64,000 nucleotides of DNA. Origin: Pseudoxanthomonas sp. z9 (GTDB taxonomy: Bacteria; Pseudomonadota; Gammaproteobacteria; Xanthomonadales; Xanthomonadaceae). The DNA lies in the NCBI RefSeq assembly GCF_006542425.1, contig NZ_VFID01000003.1, positions 399,321 to 463,320 on the forward strand, written 5' to 3'. Shown piece after piece: positions 17,363-26,356 of the stretch. The notes under the pieces are model-generated. The model was not told the origin of the DNA. It searched no databases and was given only the letters and a program-made list of their open reading frames with translations. Numbering within the stretch: position 1 is the stretch's first letter; each line of letters starts with the position of its first letter. Position numbers and translations under genes: made by a program.

Positions 17363-17787
17363 TGAGCGACGTGACGATTTACCACAACCCCGCCTGCGGC
17401 ACCTCGCGCAACGTGCTGGGCCTGATCCGCAATGCCGGCATCGAGCCGCGGGTGGTGGAATACCTGAAGACAGCGCCGGATCGTGAAACCCTGACCGCGC
17501 TGATTGCGCGGATGGGCGTGCCCGTGCGCGAGGTCGTGCGCGCCAAGGAGCCCATCCACGCCGAGCTCGGACTGGACAAGGCGGGCGTGGACGACGGCGC
17601 GCTGATCGAGGCGATGCTCGCCCACCCGGTCCTGATCAACCGCCCCATCGTGGTGACTCCGGATGCGGTGAAGCTATGCCGGCCCTCGGAGACGGTGCTG
17701 GACATCCTGCCACAGCCCCAGCGCGGCGCCTTCAGCAAGGAAGACGGCGAGCCGGTGGTGGACGCGGCCGGAAACCGCGTGGCCTGA
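17362..17787 (+). CDS. arsC: Arsenate reductase (glutaredoxin-dependent ArsC)
   Basis: A 141-residue thioredoxin-fold reductase. YHNPACGTSRNVL places the catalytic Cys at 12 in the CGTSRN form of true ArsC rather than the Spx/YffB form. INRPIVVT and KLCRPSETVLDIL supply the conserved arginines. It converts arsenate to arsenite using glutathione/glutaredoxin. The start overlaps the pldA stop by one base, implying coupling, although pldA has no obvious link to arsenic. No arsenite exporter or ArsR is nearby. Confidence 0.92.
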   Translation: MSDVTIYHNPACGTSRNVLGLIRNAGIEPRVVEYLKTAPDRETLTALIARMGVPVREVVRAKEPIHAELGLDKAGVDDGALIEAMLAHPVLINRPIVVTPDAVKLCRPSETVLDILPQPQRGAFSKEDGEPVVDAAGNRVA

Positions 17788-17797
17788 CGTACACTCG

Positions 17798-17815
17798 GCG
17801 GGTACGGATACCCGC
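17798..17815 (+). terminator. Small hairpin after arsC
   Basis: A 7-bp inverted repeat (GCGGGTA / TACCCGC) with a 4-nt loop, between arsC and the next gene. No T tract; weak as a terminator. Confidence 0.35.
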
Positions 17816-17835
17816 TTCGTCCGGAAAGGAATCGC

Positions 17836-18945
17836 ATGCCGCGCAAGCACCGCTCGTTCTTCGCCTACGCCTCCGCCCTGCTCGGCCTGCTGAGCCTGAT
17901 GGCGGTGCTGTGTTTCCACTTCCCCGAACTGCTGACCAGCAAGGAATTCCGCGCGGTCTACAGCGAGCAGTTCGCCCGCCACCTGCTGCTGGTCGGACTG
18001 AGCGCGGCGTTCGTGCTCGGCACCCTGGCGATCCTGCGCGATCGCAACAAACGCATTGCCCTGATCGGCGTGGGCAGCGCGACCCTGGCCGTGCTGCTCG
18101 GCGGCACCAACGTGCAGTTCGACGCCATCGGCAAGACGCCCTACTCGCTGGGCCTGGACTGGTTCGTCATCTCGCTGTTCTTCTCCGCGCTGGTGTTCGT
18201 GCCGCTGGAACGCTACCTGGGCAAGCGCCGGATCTCGCCGCTGCGGCCGGGCTGGCGCACGGACGTGGCCTACTTCTTCATGAGCCACGTGCTGGTGCAG
18301 TTCATCCTGATCCTGGTCACCGCCTCGACCTCGACGATCGCGGGGCTGGCCGTGTTCCCGGCGCTGAAGGACGCGATCCAGTCGCTGCCCGTGTGGGCGC
18401 AGTTCCTGCTGGCGGTGTTCGTGGCGGATCTGGCCCAGGCGCTGCTGCATCGCGCCTACCACAACGTGCCCTGGCTCTGGCGTTTCCACGCCGTGCACCA
18501 TTCCAGCCGGGAAATGGACTGGCTGGCCGGCTCGCGCATCCACTTCGTCGAGATCGTCATGACCCGCAGCGCGGTGCTGCTGCCGTTGCTGGTCCTCGGC
18601 TTTTCGGCACCGGCGGTGAACGCCTACGTGATCCTGGTCGGCCTGCAGGCGGTGCTGGCCCATGCCAACCTGGGCATCCGTTTCGGCTGGCTGGAGTACC
18701 TGCTGGTGCTGCCGCGCTACCACCATTGGCACCACGCCCGGCACAAGGACTACCTGGACGTGAACTACGCCATCCACCTGCCGCTGGTGGACATGCTGAT
18801 GGGCACCTTCAAGCTGCCGCCGCGCCAAGAGGACTGGCCGGAGGAGTACGGGGTGATGAAGCTGGAAACGGTCCCGCGCGGCATCCTGCGCCAGCACCTG
18901 ATGCCGTTCCAGGGCGGGCGCAAGTTCGACGAATACGTCGACTGA
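17836..18945 (+). CDS. Sterol desaturase / fatty-acid hydroxylase family protein
   Basis: A 369-residue membrane di-iron enzyme. About seven hydrophobic segments surround the histidine boxes HRAYH, HAVHH and HHWHHARH (residues about 200-310), with a further H near LAHANLGIRF. This superfamily hydroxylates or desaturates lipids using O2. The target could be a fatty acid, carotenoid or sterol-like lipid and cannot be told from sequence. AGGAA lies ahead of the ATG. No obvious operon partner. Confidence 0.85.
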   Translation: MPRKHRSFFAYASALLGLLSLMAVLCFHFPELLTSKEFRAVYSEQFARHLLLVGLSAAFVLGTLAILRDRNKRIALIGVGSATLAVLLGGTNVQFDAIGKTPYSLGLDWFVISLFFSALVFVPLERYLGKRRISPLRPGWRTDVAYFFMSHVLVQFILILVTASTSTIAGLAVFPALKDAIQSLPVWAQFLLAVFVADLAQALLHRAYHNVPWLWRFHAVHHSSREMDWLAGSRIHFVEIVMTRSAVLLPLLVLGFSAPAVNAYVILVGLQAVLAHANLGIRFGWLEYLLVLPRYHHWHHARHKDYLDVNYAIHLPLVDMLMGTFKLPPRQEDWPEEYGVMKLETVPRGILRQHLMPFQGGRKFDEYVD

Positions 18946-18988
18946 GCGAGGCGTCCCGGTTCGGCTTGGGCACCTCGCCCGGAACCGA

Positions 18989-19621
18989 TCACGTCCAGTC
19001 GGTCAGCCCTTCGCGCGCATAGACTTCCTTGAACGCGGGGCGCGACTTCATGCGATCGGCGTAGGCCTTCAGCACCGGCCAAGTGTCGGACGGCTTCGGC
19101 ATGTTGCGCGACCAGCGCATCAGCATGGTGGTCATGAAATCGACCACGGTGAGCTGATCGCCCACCATCCACGGACCATCGGCTTGCAGGTGATCGGCCA
19201 CGCGCTGCCATGCGGCCTCGATGCGCTGGCGTGCGTGCGCGCGCACCGCCTCGACGTTCTCCGCACCGGCGATTTCGTCGGAGTAGAACCAGGCCCGATA
19301 CGCCGGCAGCAGCGTGTTGGCCATGAACAGCATCCACTGGTAGTAACGCGCACGTTCCGGCGTTCCCGCCGGCGGCGCGAGATTCGCCTGCGGGTACCGA
19401 TCCGCCAGGTGCAGCAGGATGGCCGCCGATTCGGTGATCACCTGCCCGTCCAGATCCAGCGCCGGCACCACGCCCGCCGGATTGACCTTCAGGTACCCGG
19501 GCGCCTTCTGGTCGCGCTTGTCGAAGTCCAGCAGATGCAGCGTGTGCGGGACGTCCAGCTCGATCAGCAGCCAATGCACCACCAGGCTGGCGGTGCTGGG
19601 GGAGTAGTACAGGGTGGTCAT
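18989..19621 (-). CDS. Glutathione S-transferase family protein
   Basis: A 210-residue GST. TLYYSPSTASLVVHWLLIELD is the N-terminal active-site region, VNPAGVVPALDLDGQVITESAAILLHLAD is the glutathione-binding loop and helix, and the C-terminal half is helical. ATG 19621 (MTTLYYSP) is chosen over an ATG 10 codons upstream. It is unlike the GST at 7447, so not a recent duplicate. Function unknown beyond the family; it lies downstream of the fumarase on the same strand with a 148-bp gap. Confidence 0.9.
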   Translation of the reverse strand: MTTLYYSPSTASLVVHWLLIELDVPHTLHLLDFDKRDQKAPGYLKVNPAGVVPALDLDGQVITESAAILLHLADRYPQANLAPPAGTPERARYYQWMLFMANTLLPAYRAWFYSDEIAGAENVEAVRAHARQRIEAAWQRVADHLQADGPWMVGDQLTVVDFMTTMLMRWSRNMPKPSDTWPVLKAYADRMKSRPAFKEVYAREGLTDWT

Positions 19622-19769
19622 ACGCGCTTGTCTCTCATTGGCGAGTGGCACTTCAACACACAGGAGGATCGAACGGCGCCAGCACCACTGCGATTCGCGA
19701 ATGATCGCTGTGCCCGCGAACGAGTCCGTTGAAGTCAGCGTAGATGCGTGGAACTGGCATGCATTCTCC

Positions 19770-21287
19770 CTATGCCACCACCACCGGGATCTTGCCGATG
19801 CGCGCCTGCCACTCCTTCGGGCCGGTGTTGTGCACCGAGGTACCCTGCGAATCGACCGCGACGGTGACCGGCATGTCCTGCACCTCGAACTCGTAGATCG
19901 CTTCCATGCCCAGGTCGGCGAAACCGACCACGCGCGCGGCCTTGATCGCCTTGGACACCAGGTAGGCCGCGCCGCCGACCGCCATCAGGTAGGCCGACTG
20001 GTGCTTCTTGATCGCCTCGATGGCGGCCGGGCCGCGCTCGGCCTTGCCCACCATGCCGAGCAGGCCGGTCTGCGCCAACACCTGCTCGGTGAACTTGTCC
20101 ATGCGGGTGGCGGTGGTCGGACCGGCCGGACCCACCACTTCGTCGCGCACCGGATCGACCGGGCCGACGTAGTAGATGAAGCGGCCCTTCAAATCCACTG
20201 GCAACGATTCGCCCTTGTTGAGCATGTCGACCATGCGCTTGTGCGCGGCGTCGCGGCCGGTCAGCAGCTTGCCGTTGAGCAGCAGCACCTCGCCGGGTTT
20301 CCAGCTGGCGACGTCCTCGCGGGTCAGCGTGTCGAGATCGACCCGGCGGCCCTTGGAGGCGTCGTAGGTCAGTTCCGGCCAATCCTCGAGCGAGGGCGGA
20401 TCCAGCATCACCGGGCCGCTGCCATCGAGGGTGAAATGGGCGTGGCGGGTCGCCGCGCAGTTGGGAATCATCGCCACCGGCAGGTTGGCCGCGTGGGTCG
20501 GATAATCCTTGACCTTGATGTCCAGCACCGTGGTCAGGCCGCCCAGTCCCTGCGCGCCGATACCCAGCGCATTGACCTTCTCGTACAACTCCAGGCGCAG
20601 TTCCTCGGCGCGGTTGGAAGCGCCGCGGGCCTGCAGGTCGGTGATATCGATCGGCTCCATCAGCGCTTCCTTGGCCAGCAGCATCGCCTTCTCGGCGGTG
20701 CCACCGATACCGATGCCGAGCATGCCCGGCGGGCACCAGCCCGCGCCCATGGTCGGCACGGTCTTGAGCACCCAGTCGACGATGGAGTCGGACGGGTTGA
20801 GCATCGCGAATTTCGACTTCGCCTCCGAGCCACCGCCCTTGGCCGCCACGATGACCTCGACGGTGTCGCCCGGCACGACCTTGACGTTGACCACGCCCGG
20901 CGTGTTGTCCTTCGTATTGGTGCGCTTGCCGGCCGGATCCGCCAGCACCGAGGCGCGCAGCTTGTTGTCCGGATGGTTGTAGGCACGGCGCACGCCCTCA
21001 TGGACCATGTCCTCCACGCCCATCGTGGCGTCGTCCCAGCGCACGTCCATGCCGATTTCCAGGAACACGGTGACGATGCCGGTGTCCTGGCAGATCGGGC
21101 GGTGGCCTTCGGCGCACATGCGCGAGTTGATCAGGATCTGGGCGATGGCGTCCTTGGCCGCCGGCGACTCTTCGCGCTCGTAGGCGGCGGCGAGGTTCCG
21201 GATGTAGTCGACCGGGTGGTAGTAGCTGATGTACTGCAGCCCGTCGGCGATGGACTGGATGAGGTCTTCTTGCTTGATCGAGGTCAT
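19770..21287 (-). CDS. fumA: Fumarate hydratase, class I (4Fe-4S)
   Basis: A 505-residue iron-sulfur fumarase catalysing fumarate plus water to malate in the TCA cycle. Conserved cysteines appear in CAEGHRPICQDTG (C58, C66) and AGWCPPGMLGIGIGG. The C-terminal domain contains GPTTATRMDKFTEQ and VDSQGTSVHNTGPKEW. ATG 21287 gives the family-like N-terminus; the 16-codon upstream extension is Pro/Ala-rich. It transcribes away from the ECF41 gene. Confidence 0.95.
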   Translation of the reverse strand: MTSIKQEDLIQSIADGLQYISYYHPVDYIRNLAAAYEREESPAAKDAIAQILINSRMCAEGHRPICQDTGIVTVFLEIGMDVRWDDATMGVEDMVHEGVRRAYNHPDNKLRASVLADPAGKRTNTKDNTPGVVNVKVVPGDTVEVIVAAKGGGSEAKSKFAMLNPSDSIVDWVLKTVPTMGAGWCPPGMLGIGIGGTAEKAMLLAKEALMEPIDITDLQARGASNRAEELRLELYEKVNALGIGAQGLGGLTTVLDIKVKDYPTHAANLPVAMIPNCAATRHAHFTLDGSGPVMLDPPSLEDWPELTYDASKGRRVDLDTLTREDVASWKPGEVLLLNGKLLTGRDAAHKRMVDMLNKGESLPVDLKGRFIYYVGPVDPVRDEVVGPAGPTTATRMDKFTEQVLAQTGLLGMVGKAERGPAAIEAIKKHQSAYLMAVGGAAYLVSKAIKAARVVGFADLGMEAIYEFEVQDMPVTVAVDSQGTSVHNTGPKEWQARIGKIPVVVA

Positions 21288-21363
21288 GTAGCCTGGAGCC
21301 GGGGCTGCCGGTGGGTAGCGGGCGGAGCCTGCCATTTTAGGCCAAAGTGGCGGCCCGGCCGGT

Positions 21364-21390
21364 TGTCACGCCTTGCCGCCCTGCCCCGTC
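21364..21390 (+). promoter_or_regulatory. ECF41-type promoter ahead of the sigma factor gene
   Basis: TGTCACG at 21364-21370, a 16-bp spacer, and CGTC at 21387-21390. As I recall it, the consensus for ECF41 sigma factors is TGTCACA-N16-CGTC, so this differs at one base. The expected start site falls at or a few bases before ATG 21399, implying a leaderless or nearly leaderless mRNA. The same element with identical spacing precedes the next gene. Confidence 0.75.
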
Positions 21391-21398
21391 CTGGCCCC

Positions 21399-22295
21399 AT
21401 GAACGCCGAAACCACCTTCCAGAGCCATCGTTCCCGCCTGTTTTCGCTCGCCTACCGGCTGCTGGGAAGCCGCAGCGACGCCGAGGACGTGGTCCAGGAC
21501 ACCTGGCTGCGCTGGCGCCAGGCCGACACCGCGGCCATCCGCGATCCGGAGGCCTGGCTGGTGACCGCCGCCAGCCGGCTGGGCATCGACCGCCTGCGTG
21601 CCGCCAAGCTCCAGCGCGAACGCTACCCCGGCCCCTGGCTGCCGGAACCGGCCGAAATCGACGACCGTCCCGGCCCCGAACACGGCGCCGAGCTGGCCGA
21701 ACAGGTCTCGCTCGCATTCCTGGCCGTGCTGGAACGGCTGGGACCGGAGGAACGCGCGGCCTTCCTGCTGAAGGAAGCCTTCGACTACGACTACACCCAT
21801 ATCGCCGAACTGATTGGCCACAGCGAGGCCAACTGCCGCCAGATGGTGCACCGCGCCCGCGAACGGTTGCAGGCGGCGCGGCCGCGTTTCGATGTCGCGC
21901 CGGAGCGCCACCGGCGCCTGCTGGAACGGTTCATGCACGCCGCGCGCGTGGGCAACCGGGAGGCCATCACCGCGCTGCTGCACGAGGACGCGCGGCTGGT
22001 ATCCGACGGCGGCGGCAAGGCCACCGCGGCGATCCGCCCGCTGCATGGCAACGAACGCATCGCCCGCCTGTTCTGGGCCGCCTACCGGCGCCCGCAGCCG
22101 GATACGGAATGGCGCATGGGCCACGTCAACGGCGAACCGGCGGTGCTGCGCTACCGCGCTGGCCGGCTGGTGTCGGCGATGGTGGCGATCAGCGATGGCG
22201 AACGCATCGCCGAACTGCTGACCGTCATGAATCCGGACAAGCTTCCAGCCCACGGAAGTGTCACGCCCGCGAACAGGCCACCGTCCTTGGGGTGA
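21399..22295 (+). CDS. ECF41-family RNA polymerase sigma factor with C-terminal SnoaL-like domain
   Basis: A 298-residue sigma factor. Region 2 (SRLFSLAYRLLGSRSDAEDVVQDTWLRW) and region 4 (FLLKEAFDYDYTHIAELIGHSEANCRQMVHRARERL) are followed by a SnoaL-like domain. All three ECF41 hallmarks are present: WLPEP in the linker, DGGGK in the extension, and NPDKL near the end (about residue 278). In this group the fused domain replaces an anti-sigma factor. It is flanked by an ECF41-type promoter and followed by a carboxymuconolactone-decarboxylase-like gene, the classic arrangement. ATG 21399 gives the canonical N-terminus. Confidence 0.94.
   Translation: MNAETTFQSHRSRLFSLAYRLLGSRSDAEDVVQDTWLRWRQADTAAIRDPEAWLVTAASRLGIDRLRAAKLQRERYPGPWLPEPAEIDDRPGPEHGAELAEQVSLAFLAVLERLGPEERAAFLLKEAFDYDYTHIAELIGHSEANCRQMVHRARERLQAARPRFDVAPERHRRLLERFMHAARVGNREAITALLHEDARLVSDGGGKATAAIRPLHGNERIARLFWAAYRRPQPDTEWRMGHVNGEPAVLRYRAGRLVSAMVAISDGERIAELLTVMNPDKLPAHGSVTPANRPPSLG
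22259..22285 (+). promoter_or_regulatory. ECF41-type promoter ahead of the CMD/AhpD-like gene
   Basis: TGTCACG at 22259-22265, a 16-bp spacer, and CGTC at 22282-22285, identical in both elements and spacing to the promoter at 21364. It lies inside the last codons of the sigma factor gene, after NPDKL, and 46 bp before the next ATG. Confidence 0.8.
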
Positions 22296-22331
22296 AGCGC
22301 GACATTCCGTCCGCGCATTCCGGAAACACCG

Positions 22332-22778
22332 ATGTCGCTCCCCCGCGTCGATTACACCTCCCTCGCCAGCGAAACCTACAAGGGGCTGCTGAAGGTCAGC
22401 CACGGCCTGCAGCGTGGTTCGCTGGACGCCGTCCTGGTGGCCCTGGTCAAGCAGCGCGCCTCGCAGATCAACGGCTGCACCTTCTGCCTCGACATGCATG
22501 GCAAGACCTTGCGCGAAGCCGGCGTCGATCCGCGCAAGCTCGACACCCTTGCCGCGTGGCATGAAAGCCCGTTCTACGATCCGCGCGAACGCGCCGCGCT
22601 GGCCTGGACCGACGCCCTGACCCGGGTCGGCGAGACGCACGCGCCGGACGAGGTATACGCCGGCCTGCTGCCGCACTTCGACGAAACCCAGATCGCCGAA
22701 CTGACTTTCGTCATCGCCATCATCAACGCCTGGAACCGGATGGGTGTCGGACTGCGTTCGCCGCTTCCGGCGACCTGA
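22332..22778 (+). CDS. Carboxymuconolactone decarboxylase/AhpD-like protein (ECF41 target)
   Basis: A 148-residue all-helical protein of the CMD/AhpD superfamily. The redox motif CTFCLDMH (C49, C52, H56) is the AhpD-like CxxCxxxH, suggesting alkylhydroperoxidase or another thiol-based redox role. It lies directly downstream of the ECF41 sigma factor with its own ECF41-type promoter, so it is almost certainly the factor's regulated partner. The physiological substrate of these partners is not known. Confidence 0.92.
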   Translation: MSLPRVDYTSLASETYKGLLKVSHGLQRGSLDAVLVALVKQRASQINGCTFCLDMHGKTLREAGVDPRKLDTLAAWHESPFYDPRERAALAWTDALTRVGETHAPDEVYAGLLPHFDETQIAELTFVIAIINAWNRMGVGLRSPLPAT

Positions 22779-22859
22779 ACACCCGCCAGCCAATCCAAGC
22801 GACGTGGCCGCGCGGCCACGTCGTTTCCCGCGGGCCGGGCCGAGCAGGCACAATGCGCC

Positions 22860-24755
22860 ATGGCTTCCGCCCCCGTTCCCCCCGCCGCCGCCGGCACCAA
22901 GCCCCGGCGCGGTGAAAAGTCCGGTCCCAGCCTGCGCGATCGCTTCAACGCGATGCGCAACCTGCCGCCTTTCCTGAAGCAGATCTGGGCGACCAGCCCC
23001 GGCCTGACCCTCGCCAGCCTCGGCCTGCGCCTGATCCGCGCGCTGTTGCCGGTCGCCACGCTGTACGTGGGCAAGCTGATCATCGACGAGGCGATCCGCC
23101 TGGTCGGCCTGGGCCTGCCGCAAGCCGGCCTGGCCGAGCTCTGGCACGGTGGCCAGCTCGACACGTTGCTCGGCCTGCTGGCGCTGGAATTCGGCCTGGC
23201 GATCCTGTCCGATCTGCTGGGCCGGTTCGTCAGTTATGCCGATGCGCTGCTGTCGGAACTGTTCACCAACGCCACCAGCATCCGCCTGATGGAACACGCG
23301 GCGCGGCTGGACCTGGAGGACTTCGAGGATCCGGACCTGCAGGACAAGCTGGATCGCGCGCGCCGCCAGACCATGGGGCGGATGAACCTGATGAGCCAGT
23401 TGTTCGGTCAGGCACAGGACGCAATCACCGTGATCAGCTTCGCCGCCGGCCTGCTGGTGTACGCGCCCTGGCTGATCCTGTTGCTGATCGTGGCGCTGGT
23501 ACCCGCCTTCGTCGGCGAGGCGCATTTCAACGCGCTGGGCTATTCGCTCAACTTCCAGTGGACACCGGAACGGCGGCAACTGGAATACATCCGCCAGACC
23601 GGCGCCAGCGTGGAAACGGCCAAGGAGGTGAAGATCTTCAACCTCCATCGCTTCCTGATCGACCGTTACCGGCAACTGGCCGAAGGCTTCTACCGCGCCA
23701 ACCGTGCGCTGGCCCGGCGCCGCGCGTTGTGGGGCACGCTGCTGGCCGGCCTGGGCACGCTGGGCTACTACGTCGCCTATGCCTACATCGCTTGGCGCAC
23801 CGTGCGCGGCGATTTCAGCATCGGCGACCTGACCTTCCTGGCCGGCAGTTTCCTGCGCCTGCGCCAGTTGCTGGAAGGCTTGCTGATCGGTTTCTCGCAG
23901 GTCGCCGGGCAGGCGCTGTACCTGGACGATCTGTTCTCGTTCTTCGAAATCCGCCCGGAGATCGTCTCACCGCCCGGCGCGGCTCCGGTGCCGCGTCCGA
24001 TCCGCGACGGTTTCCGTTTCGAGAATGTCGGCTTCCGCTATCCCGGCGCCGAACGCTGGGCGGTACGCGGGCTGGACTTCCGGTTGCGCGCCGGCGAGGT
24101 GCTGGCGCTGGTCGGCGAGAACGGCGCGGGCAAGACCACCCTGGTCAAGCTGCTGGCGCGGCTGTACGACCCCGACGAGGGTCGTATCCTGCTGGACGGG
24201 CGCGACCTGCGCGAATACGACGTCGACGACTTGCGCGCCAGCATCGGCGTCATCTTCCAGGACTTCGTGCGCTACCACCTGACCGCGGGCGAGAACATCG
24301 GCGTGGGCCAGGTCGACGCCATGGACGACGACGCGCGCATCCGCGAGTCCGCGCGCCGCTCGATGGCCGACGAGGTGATCGCCTCGTTGCCGAACGGCTA
24401 CGACCAGTTGATCGGCCGCCGCTTCAAGACCGGCGTGGACCTGTCCGGTGGACAGTGGCAGAAAATCGCCATCGCCCGCGCCTACATGCGCGACGCGCAG
24501 GTGATGATCCTGGATGAACCGACCGCCGCGCTGGACGCGCGCGCGGAGTTCGAGGTCTTCCAGCGCTTCAAGGAGCTGTCCAGCGAGCGCACCGCGGTGC
24601 TGATCTCGCACCGCTTCTCCAGCGTGCGCATGGCCGACCGCATCCTCGTGCTCAATGAAGGCCGGCTCGAGGCCAGCGGCACCCACGATCAGCTCATGGC
24701 CGAAGGCGGCCGCTATGCGGAACTGTTCGAACTGCAGGCCGCCGGTTACCGTTGA
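22860..24755 (+). CDS. ABC transporter half-molecule: permease fused to ATPase (exporter type)
   Basis: A 631-residue type IV exporter half-transporter. Six membrane helices lie in about residues 50-350, then a nucleotide-binding domain: Walker A GENGAGKTT (from residue 419), signature DLSGGQWQKIAIARAYMRDAQ, Walker B VMILDEPTAALD, and switch histidine in LISHRFSS. It probably works as a homodimer in the inner membrane. Substrate unknown: lipids, peptides or drugs are all possible. The sugar dehydrogenase gene begins 24 bp later. Confidence 0.92.
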   Translation: MASAPVPPAAAGTKPRRGEKSGPSLRDRFNAMRNLPPFLKQIWATSPGLTLASLGLRLIRALLPVATLYVGKLIIDEAIRLVGLGLPQAGLAELWHGGQLDTLLGLLALEFGLAILSDLLGRFVSYADALLSELFTNATSIRLMEHAARLDLEDFEDPDLQDKLDRARRQTMGRMNLMSQLFGQAQDAITVISFAAGLLVYAPWLILLLIVALVPAFVGEAHFNALGYSLNFQWTPERRQLEYIRQTGASVETAKEVKIFNLHRFLIDRYRQLAEGFYRANRALARRRALWGTLLAGLGTLGYYVAYAYIAWRTVRGDFSIGDLTFLAGSFLRLRQLLEGLLIGFSQVAGQALYLDDLFSFFEIRPEIVSPPGAAPVPRPIRDGFRFENVGFRYPGAERWAVRGLDFRLRAGEVLALVGENGAGKTTLVKLLARLYDPDEGRILLDGRDLREYDVDDLRASIGVIFQDFVRYHLTAGENIGVGQVDAMDDDARIRESARRSMADEVIASLPNGYDQLIGRRFKTGVDLSGGQWQKIAIARAYMRDAQVMILDEPTAALDARAEFEVFQRFKELSSERTAVLISHRFSSVRMADRILVLNEGRLEASGTHDQLMAEGGRYAELFELQAAGYR

Positions 24756-24779
24756 CCCCAACCCCCAGGGAGATTTCCG

Positions 24780-25979
24780 ATGCCCCATCGTTCCGCCCTC
24801 GCGCTTGCCCTGTTCGCCGTCACCGCGTTGTCCGCCTGCCAGGCACGCGACGGCGATTCCCAGGCACCCACTGCCGCGAAGCCCGCGCCCGAGCAACCGC
24901 CCGCCGCGCGTACCCTGTCCAGCGCGCTGGGCAGCATCCAGGTCCGCGTGATCGCGCAGGGGCTGGATCATCCCTGGGGCCTGGCGCTGCTGCCGGAAGG
25001 CGGCTTCCTGGTCACCGAGCGTTCCGGCCAACTGCGCCGGGTTGGCGCCGATGGCGCCATCTCCGCGCCGCTGGCGGGCGTGCCGAAGGTGTTCGCCGAA
25101 GGCCAGGGGGGCCTGCTGGACGTCGTCCTCGCGCCGGATTTCGCCACCCGCCAGCGCATTTACCTGAGCTACGCCGAACCGGGTGACAACGGCACCGCCG
25201 GCACCGCGGTGGCCACCGCCACGCTGGGCGCCGATGCGCTGACGGAGGTGAAGGTCATCTACCGGCAGGAACCGAAGCTGGACGGTCCCAACCACTTCGG
25301 CTCGCGGCTGGCCTTCGACGGCCAGGGCCATGTGTTCATCAGCCAGGGCGAGCGCAATCATCGGCCCACCTCGCAGGAACTGGGCAAGCTGCAGGGCAAG
25401 CTGGTCCGGCTGAACCTGGACGGCAGCGTGCCGCAGGACAATCCCTTCGTCGGCAAGGCCGATGCCCGTCCGGAGATCTGGAGCTACGGCCACCGCAACA
25501 TGCAGGGCCTGGCCATCGACCCGCGCACCGGCAAGCTGTGGGAATCCGAACACGGTCCGCGCGGCGGCGACGAGATCAACCTGCCGCAACCCGGCCGCAA
25601 CTACGGCTGGCCGGTCATCACCCACGGCATCAACTACTCCGGCCTGCCGATTCCGGAAGCGCAGGGCCGCGAGAAAGCCGGCATGGAACAGCCCTATCAC
25701 GTGTGGGAGAAGTCGCCGGGCCTCAGCGGCATGGCGTTCTACGCCGGCCATGCCGGATCGCCCTGGAACGACAGCCTGTTCCTCGGCTCGCTGGCCGAGC
25801 GCAACCTGATCCGCCTGAGCCTGAAGGGCGATGCGATCGTGTCGGAGGAACGCCTGCTCAACGAAATCGGCGAGCGCGTGCGCGACGTGCGGGTCGGTCC
25901 GGACGGTAGCGTCTACGTGCTGACCGACGAGAACGACGGCAAGCTGCTGCGGCTCACGCCGCCGGAGGCCACGCCATGA
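24780..25979 (+). CDS. PQQ-dependent aldose sugar dehydrogenase-like lipoprotein (YliI/Asd type)
   Basis: A 399-residue six-bladed beta-propeller of the soluble glucose dehydrogenase/YliI family. The lipobox ALSAC puts a lipidated Cys at 20. Family motifs include LDHPWGLALLPEGGFLVTER, EGQGGLLDVVLAP, LDGPNHFGSRLAFD, SYGHRNMQGLAIDP and SEHGPRGGDEINLPQPGRNYGWP. Such enzymes oxidise aldoses at the periplasmic face with PQQ. Whether this cell makes PQQ cannot be seen here. It overlaps the next gene by 4 bp. Confidence 0.9.
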   Translation: MPHRSALALALFAVTALSACQARDGDSQAPTAAKPAPEQPPAARTLSSALGSIQVRVIAQGLDHPWGLALLPEGGFLVTERSGQLRRVGADGAISAPLAGVPKVFAEGQGGLLDVVLAPDFATRQRIYLSYAEPGDNGTAGTAVATATLGADALTEVKVIYRQEPKLDGPNHFGSRLAFDGQGHVFISQGERNHRPTSQELGKLQGKLVRLNLDGSVPQDNPFVGKADARPEIWSYGHRNMQGLAIDPRTGKLWESEHGPRGGDEINLPQPGRNYGWPVITHGINYSGLPIPEAQGREKAGMEQPYHVWEKSPGLSGMAFYAGHAGSPWNDSLFLGSLAERNLIRLSLKGDAIVSEERLLNEIGERVRDVRVGPDGSVYVLTDENDGKLLRLTPPEATP

Positions 25980-26356
25980 TCCGTGCCGGCCTATTGCTCG
26001 CCCTTGCCCTGCTGCCGTTCGCCGGACCCGCGCAGACACCGCAGGGTTTCGCCGATGCCAAGGCGCAGGCGGATCGCGACGAGGCCTCGCTGGATCCGGT
26101 GAAGCGCGCGGCCTTCCAGCAGGCGCAGTCGCGGCAACTGGAAACCAGCGTCGCCAACTGCGCCGATCCGCGCCACGACACCGCCGCGTTCGTGATCCTC
26201 GTCGAGGTGGACGCGCGCGGCCGCATCGTCCGTACCTGGCGCCAGGGCGATACCGCGCTGGCGGTCTGCGTGGAGAAGGAACTCAATGGGCGCTTCCTGG
26301 AACCGCCGCCGCGTGCGCCGTTCCTGGCCGCGTTCGAACTGAGCTTCACCCCATGA
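25976..26356 (+). CDS. Periplasmic protein of unknown function
   Basis: A 126-residue protein with a signal peptide (about residues 1-19, LLLALALLPFAGPAQ). It has a charged helical region (20-55) and a C-terminal beta-like part with AAFVILVEVDARGRIVRTW and FLAAFELSFTP. The last part vaguely resembles TonB C-terminal-like domains, but I would not name it. It overlaps both neighbours by 4 bp (ATGA), so it is co-translated with the sugar dehydrogenase and thioesterase genes. Confidence 0.7.
   Translation: MIRAGLLLALALLPFAGPAQTPQGFADAKAQADRDEASLDPVKRAAFQQAQSRQLETSVANCADPRHDTAAFVILVEVDARGRIVRTWRQGDTALAVCVEKELNGRFLEPPPRAPFLAAFELSFTP

Noticed and set aside
17362..17787. An arsenic-resistance operon
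   Set aside because: Only arsC is present; no arsR, arsB/acr3 or arsH nearby, and it is coupled to pldA.
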